Source: Pseudomicrostroma phylloplanum (lineage: Eukaryota > Basidiomycota > Exobasidiomycetes > Microstromatales). Taken from it: DNA of 64,000 bases. The stretch spans positions 192,764 through 256,763 of the forward strand of contig BCHS01000015.1 in the NCBI GenBank assembly GCA_039545275.1, read 5' to 3'. Positions 23,950 to 34,300 of this stretch are shown piece after piece. Below the pieces are notes generated by a model. That model searched no databases and was not told where the DNA came from. It was given only the letters and a program-made list of their open reading frames with translations. Position numbers and translations under genes: made by a program. Numbering within the stretch: the first letter of the stretch is position 1; each line of letters starts with the position of its first letter.

Positions 23950-24819
23950 TTACTCATCGTCCTCCATGTCGTCAAAGGACTCGAGGCTTCGCCTGTAAGG
24001 AGTAGAGACGGCCTTTCCATTGGAGATGGTCTTGTGGCTGGCACAGTTGCTCGACTTTCCAGCCTTTTGAGCACCGGGAGTCTTGGCTTGGCCCTGGTAG
24101 AAGGTAGAGCCAGAGTAGACACCTGGCCACTCTCCTGGTGCAGCGTCACACTGAGAGAAGCCCTTTCCGTAGTTTCCGGGGTGGTTCCACTGGGATCCCA
24201 TGACGTCGTAGATGTGGGGGCACCACTCGGTAGCGTAGTCCTGGTCGAAGCAAGCTCGGAAGGAGAACTCGGTAGCGCTCATGAAGTTGGACCACTCGTG
24301 GAGTTGAACCCAACCAGACTTGTAGGGAGAGGAGCGGGTGTAGACTAGACCACCTACGGGGTTACCCTCGCCAGTGGCTCCGTGGGGGTCGAGCTCACCA
24401 CCCTCGTCGCCAGCCTTGACGTGCATGCTGGTGAAGTCTCCGTAACCGGTGACCTGGAGGAAGTTGGCAGTCTTGACAAAGTGGGCCTTCTTGATGGTGC
24501 CATCGGGGATGAGCCTGGTACCGTAACCGCTCTTCATGCAGTAGGATACGACCTCGGCCTCTGTGTCACCAATGGTCTTCTTGCCAGAGGAAGGTGCCCA
24601 GAGACAGAAGTCGTGGATGGAGTTGATGAAGACGTTCTGGCACATCGAAGACTGAGAGGAAGCACCGTACTTTGTGCACTTGTTGGTACCGACCTGGCCA
24701 TTTTCGGAGTGGTTGGGCAGGCTGCCGACCTTGTAGGTGGGCTTGCTAGGGCTGTAGGCAGCAGCACCCTGCAGAGTGGAGGCCACGAGGGCGGCGACGA
24801 CGGCAATCTTGGAGTACAT
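23950..24819 (-). CDS. Secreted protein of the macrophage activating glycoprotein (MAG) family
   Basis: Single exon, 289 residues. A classical signal peptide covers residues 1-21 (hydrophobic core VVAALVAS, cleavage expected after AAA). The mature part carries the motifs I associate with this basidiomycete family: NSIHDFCLWAP, YCMKSGYGTRLIPDGTI, GYGDFTSMHVKAGDEGGELDPHGA, PVGGLVY and CPHIYDVMGSQWN. There is an even set of conserved cysteines and a short acidic C-terminal tail after RR. The family was named from a Cryptococcus antigen. Its biochemical role is unknown, and a cell-wall or secreted location is inferred from the signal peptide. The 5' leader contains a (GT)9 microsatellite at 24833-24850 on the plus strand. 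Strong codon regularity suggests high expression. Confidence 0.85.
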   Translation of the reverse strand: MYSKIAVVAALVASTLQGAAAYSPSKPTYKVGSLPNHSENGQVGTNKCTKYGASSQSSMCQNVFINSIHDFCLWAPSSGKKTIGDTEAEVVSYCMKSGYGTRLIPDGTIKKAHFVKTANFLQVTGYGDFTSMHVKAGDEGGELDPHGATGEGNPVGGLVYTRSSPYKSGWVQLHEWSNFMSATEFSFRACFDQDYATEWCPHIYDVMGSQWNHPGNYGKGFSQCDAAPGEWPGVYSGSTFYQGQAKTPGAQKAGKSSNCASHKTISNGKAVSTPYRRSLESFDDMEDDE

Positions 24820-26551
24820 CTTGTGTATAAGAGTGTGTGTGTGTGTGTGTGAGGAGTAAGAGCTTGAGAGCGAGTGAAGAGCAAGTGCAAGCTAGGAGCG
24901 AAGGAGGAAGCGAAGGTGTGAAAGGAGCGTGCGGGCAAAGGGCAAGAGAGTGTGGGTACTGCAAAGAGTGAGGAGGAGAGAGGGGTGAGTTGTTTTGATG
25001 AAGGAAGGAGAAGGGGAGGGAGGAGGAACGAGCAAAGAGAGGAGTCTATATATGAGAGGCCCGACCGCTGTTGGGGCCAAGAATGGCAGGCGAAAGGGGG
25101 TCAGGAGGGCGGGGCGCCGACAGGTAACAACAACAGGCGCACCCGAGTGGAGCGGTAGTCCTGCAGCCTGCAGTCCCAGCTGGCGGAGCAGCGACGTCCG
25201 GGTATGTCCCTGCTCCTCCTCTTCGACTGGTCATCTGCCCCTCAGATCCCCTCGGCTACATGAGTAAAGGCAGGCGGGGGGCTGAGGCCGGCGAACCAGA
25301 GGGNGTTGACGCCGCTCTACAGATTGCCTGCATTCCTGGTGCGTAGGCGTCGTAGGACTGGAGTTTGGAAGCCCTCTGCGCCGCCGGTTCAGAGGGACCA
25401 CCCCTCTGTGTGTGCCCTGCCCTCCACGATCCGAGTGGCGACGTGCAGCAGGGGATTGTGATGTTTTGGATTCGGTTTGGGTCTGAACCCGCAAGCCACA
25501 CTGAGGCAGTGCCGCCAAGCTGCTTCTCTCGCCCTCACCGGAAGTCCAGCGACGATCTACCCCGCCGGCTCGCGTCTCCGCTTGAATGTGACAGAACAAT
25601 CGAAGCCTCTTCCTTCGGCTGGGCCCACGCTTCTCCGACGGGGTCAGCCAGCCACGCCGCGGGGCGATACTCTGGCGCGAGGGCAGAAGAGGAGAGGACA
25701 GATCCCCTCGTGCCTCCGACATTCCGCGCGCCAGTCGGGGAGTAGACTTGGCCGGCTACTGCAGCCAAAAAGGTAGAGCCAATCCAGGCTCGCACACCGC
25801 ACGACGCACTCCCGCACGCCCCGCTCGAACCCTGAAGTTTGTCGCTTGTCTCTTGTCTCAGTCCTGTGTTGTGAGACACTAACCCCACACCCGAGTCAGA
25901 CACAAGCCGTTCCGTTTCCCATCACTGCAAGAGACACAATACAGGAAGGCGGTTCTCGCTTGCAGCAGAAGTACTGTGAGATGTGCTGAACCCTTGAGCT
26001 CTTCGGCAGCCGACAAGGGCCGACGACTGATGGAGGAGGACCGACCGATGGACGAACAGGCGGACTGGCGCACTGGCGCACTGAAGGCTTCGGCAGAAGT
26101 CAATCCCCACACAACCTGTCGTAGGTTGCCATTGTGAAAGTGCAGGATGCCGTAGAGGCAAGTGTGGTGATGCAGAGGCGCTTGAGGGTCTGGGATCTGA
26201 ACGAGCCTTGTCGTAGCTGTGCGTGTGACCTCGGCGCTCAAGCCGAGGAGATGCAGAGAAGAAACAGATCGACGAGGTGCACGGCATCGCAGGGCTTGGA
26301 CCCTTTGCCGTCAGCTGCGTCACTGGAGGTATGACTGCTCACTCCGGCCGCCTGTCTGGCTTGCCTGCCGCCTTGCTGTGTGCGTGCGTGAAGGCAGGGG
26401 GATGTATCGCCGCTCGGATGCACAGAATAGTGGTGATAGTGCACTATCTCATGGCCGCCGACACTCTCACTGCTCGGACTTGAGTTCACTCGTCAAAGGC
26501 AAAGGCAATGCGCGAAGTATCTTCTATTGGCAGTGAGATCGTACATGATTG
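24820..26551. other. Non-coding region, start of the accessory segment
   Basis: About 1.7 kb upstream of the MAG gene. The first 250 bases are purine-rich on the plus strand (pyrimidine-rich leader for the minus-strand gene), with TATATATGAG near 25046-25055 that could serve as a TATA element for a minus-strand transcript. One undetermined base is at 25304. The open frames on both strands lack any recognisable domain and overlap each other. Confidence 0.5.
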
Positions 26552-26758
26552 CTAAGCAGAGTATTTGATAGCCTCCAGCGCCGTCTTGAAGCTCTCCTTG
26601 CAGACTGGCTCGTCTCCAAGTTCTCGAGGAAGAGACGCTGGTAGGTGACAATGAGCCTGAAGAGTACGATAGATCAGTCGAGATAGTCGCAAGTGGGAGT
26701 GCTTCGAGAGCGGCGCTGTGTCGGAGCTTTGAGATCGCTGTCGAGGACGATTCTTGAA
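26552..26758 (-). pseudogene. Possible SDHAF3/Acn9-like LYR-protein fragment
   Basis: This minus-strand open stretch has no ATG and ends at a stop codon at 26554-26552. Its middle reads SRLIYRTLQAH, CHLP and PRELGDEPV, then CKESF. That resembles the LYR motif and the following 'LP..+R.LGD.YVK.EF' signature of the mitochondrial succinate dehydrogenase assembly factor Acn9/Sdh7 (SDHAF3). After this the frame leaves the family pattern and stops, so the second half of the domain is missing. Upstream on the same strand (about 27280-27150) an open frame begins with a Leu/Arg/Ser-rich, mitochondrial-presequence-like segment, which could be a first exon. I could not join the two with good splice sites. 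It may be a relic, a mis-spliced real gene, or chance similarity. Confidence 0.3.
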
Positions 26759-27836
26759 TCAAGCACGGAGACTGCTAGTCGATCAATCCTTCTCCGCAAG
26801 GTGCTGGGCGACCGGCGAGTAGGAAGGCAGCAGTTGCTTGCGCCGTCTAGGACGTGGATTGAGATACCTGCCACGAGCGAGGGCTGAGCACCGCTGCCGG
26901 CAGAGATGAGGTGGATGACGAAGCGATGAGTCGAGGGAGCTTGGCTAGGCTGACCTTTGTGGAAAGAGGAGCAAAGATGAGGTAGGTGGGCGGGCGGGGC
27001 AGGCCGGCTGGTGGAGCAGAGGAGGGGAGGGTACGGGCCAGTGGTGCGCCCTCTGCGTACGCCATGACAGAGGCTGGGAGCTCTCAAAGATGTCTTGAGC
27101 GAGAGGGTATTGGAGTCGTTGATGAGGCTCCGCCTTTGAACAGGGGAGATGCAGAGGGTACCAGGCCCTGTGCTAGTAGCGCTTAGGCGCCTGCTGTGGC
27201 GGAGGCAGGAAGGGGCTAGCCGGAGGCGGGGCCGTCCTCCGAGTGCTGAGCTCCCACTCAACACCCTGACCACTTGCATCACACCACGAAGACCGATCAG
27301 GTCTCCTTTGTTGACTCCAGCCTTCTCGAGCTCATCACATCACGTTTGCTCTCACTCAAGGGTTGTGCCTACGTCCGTGTGGGCTCGGCGTAACGGATGG
27401 TGGAGATGTCCGTGCGCCCGCGTTGCTCCGGTCACTCCGGTTGCTGCGTCGAGCGTGGACGCAAGCGCAGCACGTCTGCTTCGGCTGTTCAACGCACAAT
27501 CATATTGCAAGAAGACGAGCAACACGGAAATGATGTTCGCTTCACTTGAAGCAGCACCCATGAGTCGCAGGCATCGTTATCCCAAGGGGTCACGGGGAAA
27601 GTCGGGTGATACTGCGACAAGGGCGTGGGTAGACGAGGTCTTGGCAAGGGGTCTATAGCGGCCCGTCTTTGCCTTTGCTACTGCGTTTCGCTTCCCATAC
27701 TCGTACCTTTGCGAGGCTCGGCACCATTGGCCGGTGCCTGCTCAGTCAATTCACTTCCGGACCACGAGGTCACTGCGCTCGTCCTCGCTGCGCTTTTCTC
27801 CTCTGCCATCCAGCGACCCTTCGCCCTTTCGTCAGG
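26759..27836. other. Non-coding region, possible minus-strand exon
   Basis: No plus-strand gene is recognisable. On the minus strand a frame open from about 27280 to 26674 begins Met-Gln-Val-Val-Arg-Val-Leu and is basic and Ser-rich. Its later part looks like random translation, so I do not call it a gene. Confidence 0.4.
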
Positions 27837-27844
27837 TATATAAA
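27837..27844 (+). promoter_or_regulatory. TATA box (TATATAAA)
   Basis: A perfect TATATAAA is followed by a long C/T-rich leader and by ATG at 28066, which opens a ten-codon stretch ending in a good donor (GTAAGT at 28096). This looks like a real promoter with a first exon, pointing toward the decayed family A copies downstream. Whether it still drives a transcript cannot be told from sequence. Confidence 0.5.
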
Positions 27845-28749
27845 CAAAGCCACTCGTCGCAGGTGCCTTTCCCTTTCTCCCATCTCCTCACCCTCAGTCG
27901 ACCTCTCAGCCGAGCTTTCACCTCAAACCTCTCACTTGACCTTCACCTCATAGTCGACCCTCACCTCGCCTATCACCGAGCACCCTCCTACTTTACCTCA
28001 TCGCCTCTCCTCATCATCATCATCACTCGCCAATCATCATCGTCGTCACTACTGCCTACCCACTCATGGAGACCGACACTCATGGATGCATGGCGGTAAG
28101 TAGTGAAGAAGACTCATACGGTGTAGGAGGACGATGGTTATCACTCGACGATGCTGAACATTAGCCTTACCCCTCTGCTCTGCTCTTCACCATCCGACCA
28201 CAGCCCTTACCTCGACACAATGACACTGTCAAAGGTTATGCCACACTTAAGGTTGCCCATGATAGCTTCGCAATGCATCCATACTCATTGACACAACGAG
28301 GCGAGTGATGACAGTGCAGACGTATGCATACCGTAGTACAGTGGACCGAGGCTTATCGATCTCATACGTCTCTTCGATCGATCACCAATCACAGAGCTCA
28401 TCTCGACACAATGACACTAGTGTATAGCAATCATGCCTCACTAAGAGTATCTTGCTCTCGCTTGACAAGTCCTACCCCATGGACTGACAACAAGGTGGGT
28501 ACTGGTCGCTCAGTGCTCATCTTACCACGGTGTGAGCCCACAGCTGACGCCTTGACACCGTCGAACAGTACCAACGCCTCACTCTACCAAGGTGTCATCA
28601 GCTTACCGTCCTTTGACTAGCCTCTCTACTGGACAGCTCACAAGGTCAGTACTCAGCGCTACGTCCTCGGCTCACTATGCTGCGAACCTTCGACTGACAC
28701 ATCAGCTCTTCCTGCCTTCGTACCTTGTGTGTACAGGATCTCCCATCGG
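27845..28749. other. Putative leader and diverged repeats upstream of decayed copies
   Basis: After the TATA box comes a pyrimidine-rich leader, then ATG 28066 with a donor at 28096. Downstream, a 17-base sequence (CTCGACACAATGACACT) occurs identically at 28211-28227 and 28402-28418, within a longer imperfect direct repeat. The pattern ACAAG followed by GT(C/G)(A/G)GTACT recurs near 28490 and 28640, like repeated exon-intron junctions. No continuous coding frame exists. This could be a spliced non-coding transcript, or the ruined 5' part of a gene. Confidence 0.4.
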
Positions 28750-28893
28750 ATACTGGACCACTCTGGACTACGGATACTGGATCACTCTGGACTACGGATA
28801 CTGGATCACCTCGGACTAGGGCCACTGGATCACCTTGGACTACGGACGCCGGGTCAGCTCAGACTACAGACACTGGAGCACACTCGCACACTC
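28750..28893 (+). repeat. Minisatellite, 24-bp unit, six copies
   Basis: Units start at 28750, 28774, 28798, 28822, 28846 and 28870, each with the core ACTGGATCAC...GGACTACGG. The first two are nearly identical and the others progressively diverged. Because 24 is a multiple of three, two frames stay open and read as eight-residue repeats (for example DTGSLWTT). It sits just before the decayed family A segment and may lie in an intron (AG acceptors at 28947-28948 and 28956-28957). Confidence 0.85.
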
Positions 28894-28942
28894 GCACACT
28901 GGACCTTACCAGCGGCTGCCACAACCTCCTAGGTTCCCCTAG

Positions 28943-29640
28943 CCCCAGCTATTTCAGAGGGCTTCGAAGGCGACATCGACTTCTCGAGTCCTCAACTTTA
29001 TGCGAGAAGTAGCACCCATGGAGCAATGGCGCACCTATGCGATCTGCGACCTACAAGTCAGCATCCACCATCCAGTTACCATGCCTCTCGACGACGAGCT
29101 GGAAGCCTGCGGACGGGAAAGGTTGGCGGAGGCGATGGATGGGGAAGAAGAAGGTGCTAGGGCAGACAGGCGGGCTCGACTGCCTCTCATCAACGTGACA
29201 AGAACGATGTTGCTCAAGCAGGCAAACGCGGAGGTCGCACCCATCGAGGCAGCCCTCATCCACTGCTCCTCCATGGGCAGTGCGACGCTCAACTCGGCAA
29301 TCTACGGAGGTCTAGACACCCTCTGCCCAGCCATCGTCATCCCTGCTGAGTCAGAGAAGGTTCGCGAGCGAGCAGCAGCGGCACTTCGCCCAAGGAGGGC
29401 TGACAACGCAGCGCTCGACCTGCAAGTTCTGGCCAGAGCGCAAGAGCTATACATCCTCGCCGCTGGCTTCCTCGAGGTTCAGCTCTCACCCCAGCTGCTC
29501 GCTGCCTCTGCGGTTTATGCCTCTCTGCCTGGTCGCGCCTTCCACATCGTCAAGGACATCACTCTTGAGGATCTTCAAGGCCAGGCGACTCGCTTTGGTC
29601 CCTTTGCTGGACTTGGACTATCGCAGCATGACTGTCGCAG
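28943..29640 (+). pseudogene. Decayed copy of the family A gene, middle part
   Basis: Translation from 28946 gives QLFQRASKATSTSRVLNFM and then continues with EQWRTYAICDLQV, MPLDDELEACG, TMLLKQANAEVAPIEAALIHCSS, ATLNSAIYGGLDTLCP, KDITLEDLQG and TRFGPFAGLGL. These match residues of roughly 270-450 of the family A protein at 31304-34955 on the other strand, with most positions identical. A stop (28940-28942) precedes it in frame, the corresponding N-terminal part is not upstream, and the match ends abruptly near 29640. The frame then runs on into the next fragment in the wrong register. I treat it as a relic. A spliced shorter gene using the acceptor before 28949 or 28958 is the alternative. 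Confidence 0.75.
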
Positions 29641-29745
29641 TCGCTATTCAGAGCGAAGACGCCAGCATTTGAGCCACCCAAGCGAGTGCAGACGATGTCA
29701 GAGAGCAACCTCTCCTCCATCGGTTCATGATACCCAGCCCCAGAA

Positions 29746-30390
29746 ATGGATGGCCTCGCCCAACCTCTGCGCCAACAGCGCCTCCGCCGCTCTGACTCTG
29801 TCTCCTCTGTGTCTTCCTCTTCGTCCTGGGACCCTGCGGACTCCTGAGACTCTGTCGCCTCATTCACGGCTGAAGCCATCGAGGCCATGACGGACGAGCA
29901 AGACATCATGCCGCCATCGATGTTGAGAAGAGTACGAGCAGAGCGAGTACAGCGCCTGCTGGCTCAAGAGGAGCAAGCTCACGAGACGCTTGACGAGACT
30001 AGGAGGAGTTTTGAGGACTCGTACGGCCTGCCTGCCGAACAGCACTTGCCTGTCTTGCAAGTCACCACGCAGATACTTCAAGACGCTCGACGGAAGAGAG
30101 CACTCCCTCCTCTCGCCGACCCTGCCGCACTTCTCGCTCGCTGTCCAGAGGTGTTCACTGCCCTGGCGCGCGGAGCCCCACTGGAGCCATTGATTCAGCA
30201 ATGCCTGCTGCGTCTCAGCAACACCACCTCCCACCACAGCTACACTCAAAGTATCAACAAAAGACGGTGGCATCCACACGGGCGCAAGATCGACCATAAC
30301 GTTCTACTTCGGGAATGGGTCCCTCCTGGCCGCAACACCTCCATCGTGGCCACCCTCGACGCCTTTGAGGCAGCTCACAAGGTTCAGTAG
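29746..30390 (+). pseudogene. Decayed copy of the family A gene, N-terminal part
   Basis: It starts at ATG 29746. The 25 bases 29728-29752, spanning the start, are identical to the start region of the family A gene (34973-34949, minus strand). The frame reads MDGLAQPLRQQRLRRSDS and is broken by TGA at 29845-29847. It resumes (IMPPSMLRRVRAERVQRLL) and matches family A at TPELLQDVRIRRALVPL (here TQILQDARRKRALPPL), then at DPAALLARCPEVF and the LEPLI block. It ends at TAG 30388-30390, exactly where family A continues. Its partner middle part lies upstream (28943-29640) rather than downstream, so the order is swapped. An ATG at 29887 after the nonsense codon could still give a 167-residue product. 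Confidence 0.8.
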
Positions 30391-30940
30391 GACTCCCTGT
30401 AGACAGCCGTTAGCAGTCTCTGCACAGCGAGCAGCAGCGGAAACTCGCTTCACGGACGAGACCAGAGAGGCGCGCCGAGCCAACAATCACGTCACGGCAG
30501 CGTCGCTCTCTCGAGGTCACAACTTTCAGAGTGTGACCTGGCAGCATTGTACGGTTCTACCTTGTACTTCCAAGCTTCCCTGCGCTACCACCGTCTCTTT
30601 TGACAACGCCAATATCATGGTCTTTTAACCTCACACCCTTCAGACGGCTGATGAGTGGAGAGACTCTCGCGCTAGATCTCGTCGCTGTATTCGGTTTGTC
30701 TACCTCCGCCCTGTATCTAGATCATGCACGCTCGTCTGTCTCATGGCTTCTGGTCAATCTTGGTGGTCCAGTATCATACTCTTCTCAGCATCCACACGCC
30801 TGGTACATCCACACCAAAGATCAGGACCAGAGCCACTAATGGGTATGACACGACGAGCCACGAGGAGTGCGAAGCCTATGTACAGAAAGTCGGACACCTG
30901 GGGAAGGAGGGGAAAAGTACGGAGACAAGACTAAGAAGTA
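30391..30940. other. Sequence between the decayed copy and the second minisatellite
   Basis: About 550 bases with no convincing match to family A and no gene-like frame. It starts with a sequence (CAGCTCACAAGGT at 30371-30383, then TCAGTA) that is almost repeated at 28634-28651, marking a likely rearrangement junction. Confidence 0.4.
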
Positions 30941-31180
30941 GGAGGAGACTGTTATACGAAGTGAGAGGAGAACTATTATACGAAGTGAGGGGAGAACTAT
31001 TATACGAAGTGAGGGGAGAACTAATCTACGATAGGAGGGGAATACTATGATACGAAGAGAAGACTATGATACGAAGAGAGGGGAAAAGTAATCTACGATA
31101 GGAGGGGGATGACTATGATACGAAGTGAGAGGAGAATTAATCTACGAAGGGGAAGGAGGCTATGCTACGAGGGAGACTCT
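30941..31180 (+). repeat. Minisatellite, about 24-bp unit, roughly ten degenerate copies
   Basis: Tandem copies with the core TATTATACGAAGTGAGG and variants (TAATCTACGATAGGAGG, TATGATACGAAGAGA). Three neighbouring units near 30955-31030 are almost perfect and keep a frame reading GELLYEVR repeats. Later units vary in length. The array lies directly downstream of the 3' end of the minus-strand family A gene and between that gene and its decayed copies. Confidence 0.85.
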
Positions 31181-31303
31181 TGTGAGGTGGCGGGTTCTGA
31201 AGCATCTAGAGGGTATACCAAGTCCGAGAGTGAAGAGAGTCCGTTGCAGCGTGAGAGAAAGAGAGGGAGGAGATGGGAAGTAGGAAAGCGACCCCACGAA
31301 AGC

Positions 31304-34300
31304 TCATCGCCGTTGCTGATTCAGCCACAGGCCTACCCAAGACCGAGTGCCCCTCCTGTTTCTTCGCACGGCGCCGGGCTGCAACCCTCGCTCCTCTCTC
31401 CGCTGCCTTCTCCTCGCCAATCGCCTCTCCTCCCTCCGCTGCCGTCTACTGTCTTGGGCTCTTCGTTCTCTATGCTCTTGAAGGTCGCGGGCACGAGCCA
31501 GCTCGAGCAGGTCAAAGGCTCTCGGTGTGAGTCTCCAATTGATGAGGTCGAAATTGAGAGACGAGACGACTTGCTCCGAGAGGGTCATGGCTCCGATTTT
31601 GCGCCTGCCATGCACATTGAGGAGCATCGGCCACCTAAAGACTCCCCAGCGGACGTCCATTGCTCGTCCGACTAGAGCAACAGCCTCCACTAGCGGCAGA
31701 CGCCGTTCCCGAATGAGGACGTCGAGAAGTCCGGCGCTGGTCGGCCTCCAGGAAAAGATGCGGTCGCCGTCATCGTTGAAAACTGCGTCTTCGCTGATGA
31801 TCAGCTCTTCGTCCTCTGCCGGAACGCCGTCGAAGGAGAGGAGATCGAAGCGGTCGAGGTAGTCCACTTGCCATGGCCAGTCCAGCTGGCGTGAGCGGAA
31901 GCGGTCGTCCTGGGGATCCCGACAGGGCTGGTCGTCGATGCAGAGGTGCAGGAAATTTGACTGCTGCACCAGCACGACGGCGGACTGTCCGCAATGGATG
32001 CAGTGGTACCATGTATGTGGCATCCACGATCCAAAGCGTCGAAAAGTCCAAGCCAGATCGAGGCGGGCCTGCACCGGGCTGACCGCGCCCTCGAAGGTCC
32101 CCTCCCCAGTTGCCCCCCGAACACGAGCGATCCTGGCCGCCGTCACCGTGTTTTCCGCCATCCTCGCCCTCCTCGCCCTCTCATCCACCCGAGTCGCTGC
32201 TGCTGCCTGCTGCGCAGACACTCCGACCTCCAAGCTTCGCCACCATTGCTCCCATGCCAGCCATGCTGCTGTCACATCGACGGCATTGCGATCGATGTGA
32301 ACCGGGAGGTAGAGCGGCTGCAAAGACCCGCCCGTTTGTTCTCTGATGGCTTCGAGCTGCGCTTCCCTGTCGGGCGCAGTGACCAGCTCAAGGCGATTGC
32401 GGGGGATGGCCTGCTGTCGCTGGCCGTTGCGGTGCCGTGCGAGCTCCTGTGCCCAGAGCTCCTCATTGGTGATCTCCAGGGCTCGCCTCCTCTGCGGGGC
32501 ATTCTGGAGCGACACCAGAGCTCCGTAGCGGTCTGCTACTCGCGCGCGATATTCCACCAGCCTCCCTTCTAGCCCTAGCGCCTCGGAAGCTAGCTGTGTC
32601 TGCACGACTGCCTCTCTTGCATCTTCGAGCCTGCCTGCGTAGTGGCAGAGCAGGAGGAACTTGGCACAGCAGAGGCGGCAGAGCGCGTGCAGGTCCGCTC
32701 GCAGGATGTGATCGCCATTGTATTTGATCACACCAGCGTGGAAGAGCACGATCGAGGTCTGGAACGACTGGCCGACTTCGATGACGTGCAGAGTTCCAGC
32801 AAGTCGGATGAGGTTCCTCGTGCGCAGCGACCTGGTGCGGATGTTGGCTGGGAGAGCTGGCAGAGGAAGGCGAGTGGACAAAGCACGCAGGGTCACCAGG
32901 CACTGATGCACGAGTGCAGAGTGAAGAACGACCACTTGCTTGCCGTACTGCTCTGAGCGTGCAACGAGGAGGTCTCGGACCAAGGCAAGGTGGATGGGCA
33001 GGTCTGCTGCTCTCTGCGACCTGTCCAGGGCGAAGACGTCCGCGCTGGCTCCGAGGACGCGGAGAGTATCCTGCTCGTTGTGGGCGGCGGCAGTGGCAGC
33101 AGGAGTGGCAGCAGGAGCGGCGGCGGCGGCAGNNNNNNNNNNNNNNNNNNNNNNNNNNNNNNNNNNNNNNNNNNNNNNNNNNNNNNNNNNNNNNNNNNNN
33201 NNNNNNNGTGGCAGCAGGAGTGGCAGGAGTGGCAGCAGGAGCGGCGGCGGCGGCAGTGGCAGCAGGAGTGGCAGGAGTGGCAGCAGGAGCGGCGGCGGCG
33301 GCGGCGGCGTTGGCAGGCTCGGCGTCAGGCTCGGCGGCGGTGTCGTTGTTGCTGTTGCTGCTGTCGTTGATGTTGCTGTTGTCGTCGTTGCTGCTGTTGT
33401 GGTCGCTGTCACTGCTATGGCCCATGGCCCAGAACATGGCACTCCTGAATGAAGCCAGTCCCGGACCAGCAAATGGACCGAAGCGAGTGGACCGGCCCTG
33501 GAGATCCTCAAGAGTGATGTCTTTGAGGATGTGCACCACGCGCCCAGGGACAGCAGCGTAGAGCGCACAAGCTGCCAGCACCTGTTGCGATGGTGTGACG
33601 GCGAGCTCAGCAGCAGCGGCAGCGAGCAGCCCCCTTGCCCTGGCCACCAGCTGATGGTCGAAATTTTGGGCAGGGATCTGCAGCGGACCGACCACCCTCC
33701 TGACTTCCATGCCTACGCTTCCCAGAGCAACGGGGACCACGACCGGAGGGCAGAGAGTATCCAGTCCTCCATAACTCGCCGAATTGAGCGTGGCACTACC
33801 GAGTGACGAGCAGTGGACGAGGGCAGCCTCGATGGGCGCGACTTCGGGGTTGGCCTTCTTTAGCAGCATAGTCTTTGTGATGTCGAGAGGAAGCGGTGCC
33901 AGCCTGTTCGCTGCTGCTGCTGCTGCTGCTCCCTCTTCCCCTGCCATCGCTTCCGCCAGATGCTCCCAGCCGCAACTCTCCAGCAGATCATCCAGTGGCA
34001 TAGATCGAGGGCGGCGCACATGTACCTGAAGGTTGGGTATGTTGTATGTCCGCCACTGTTGGTGTGGGGCCAGCGATGCCATAAAGTTGATCAACCGACT
34101 GGTGTTGCCTGTCACATTCGCAGCATCGGCAGTCTGACCGTCTTGCTGTAGCCGGTAGTACGGCTCTCCGTCGACACAGATTCCGACGTACCGAAAAGAA
34201 GTCTGGTTCGGTAGCTCTCTGGCTGCCCGCACAAAGTCAGATTGCACAGGGTGTTGATCTTCGAATTCGGTCAGAGTGGTGTCGATGGTGCCGTGGGGAG

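Noticed and set aside
30955..31030. Resemblance of the minisatellite core (TATACGAAGT) to a loxP arm
   Set aside because: Only ten bases match, there is no paired arm with spacer, and the units vary. It is a coincidence of a tandem repeat.
32914..33561. Plus-strand Gly/Ser/Arg-rich frame over the gap
   Set aside because: It is the complement of the Ala/Pro/Thr repeat of family A.
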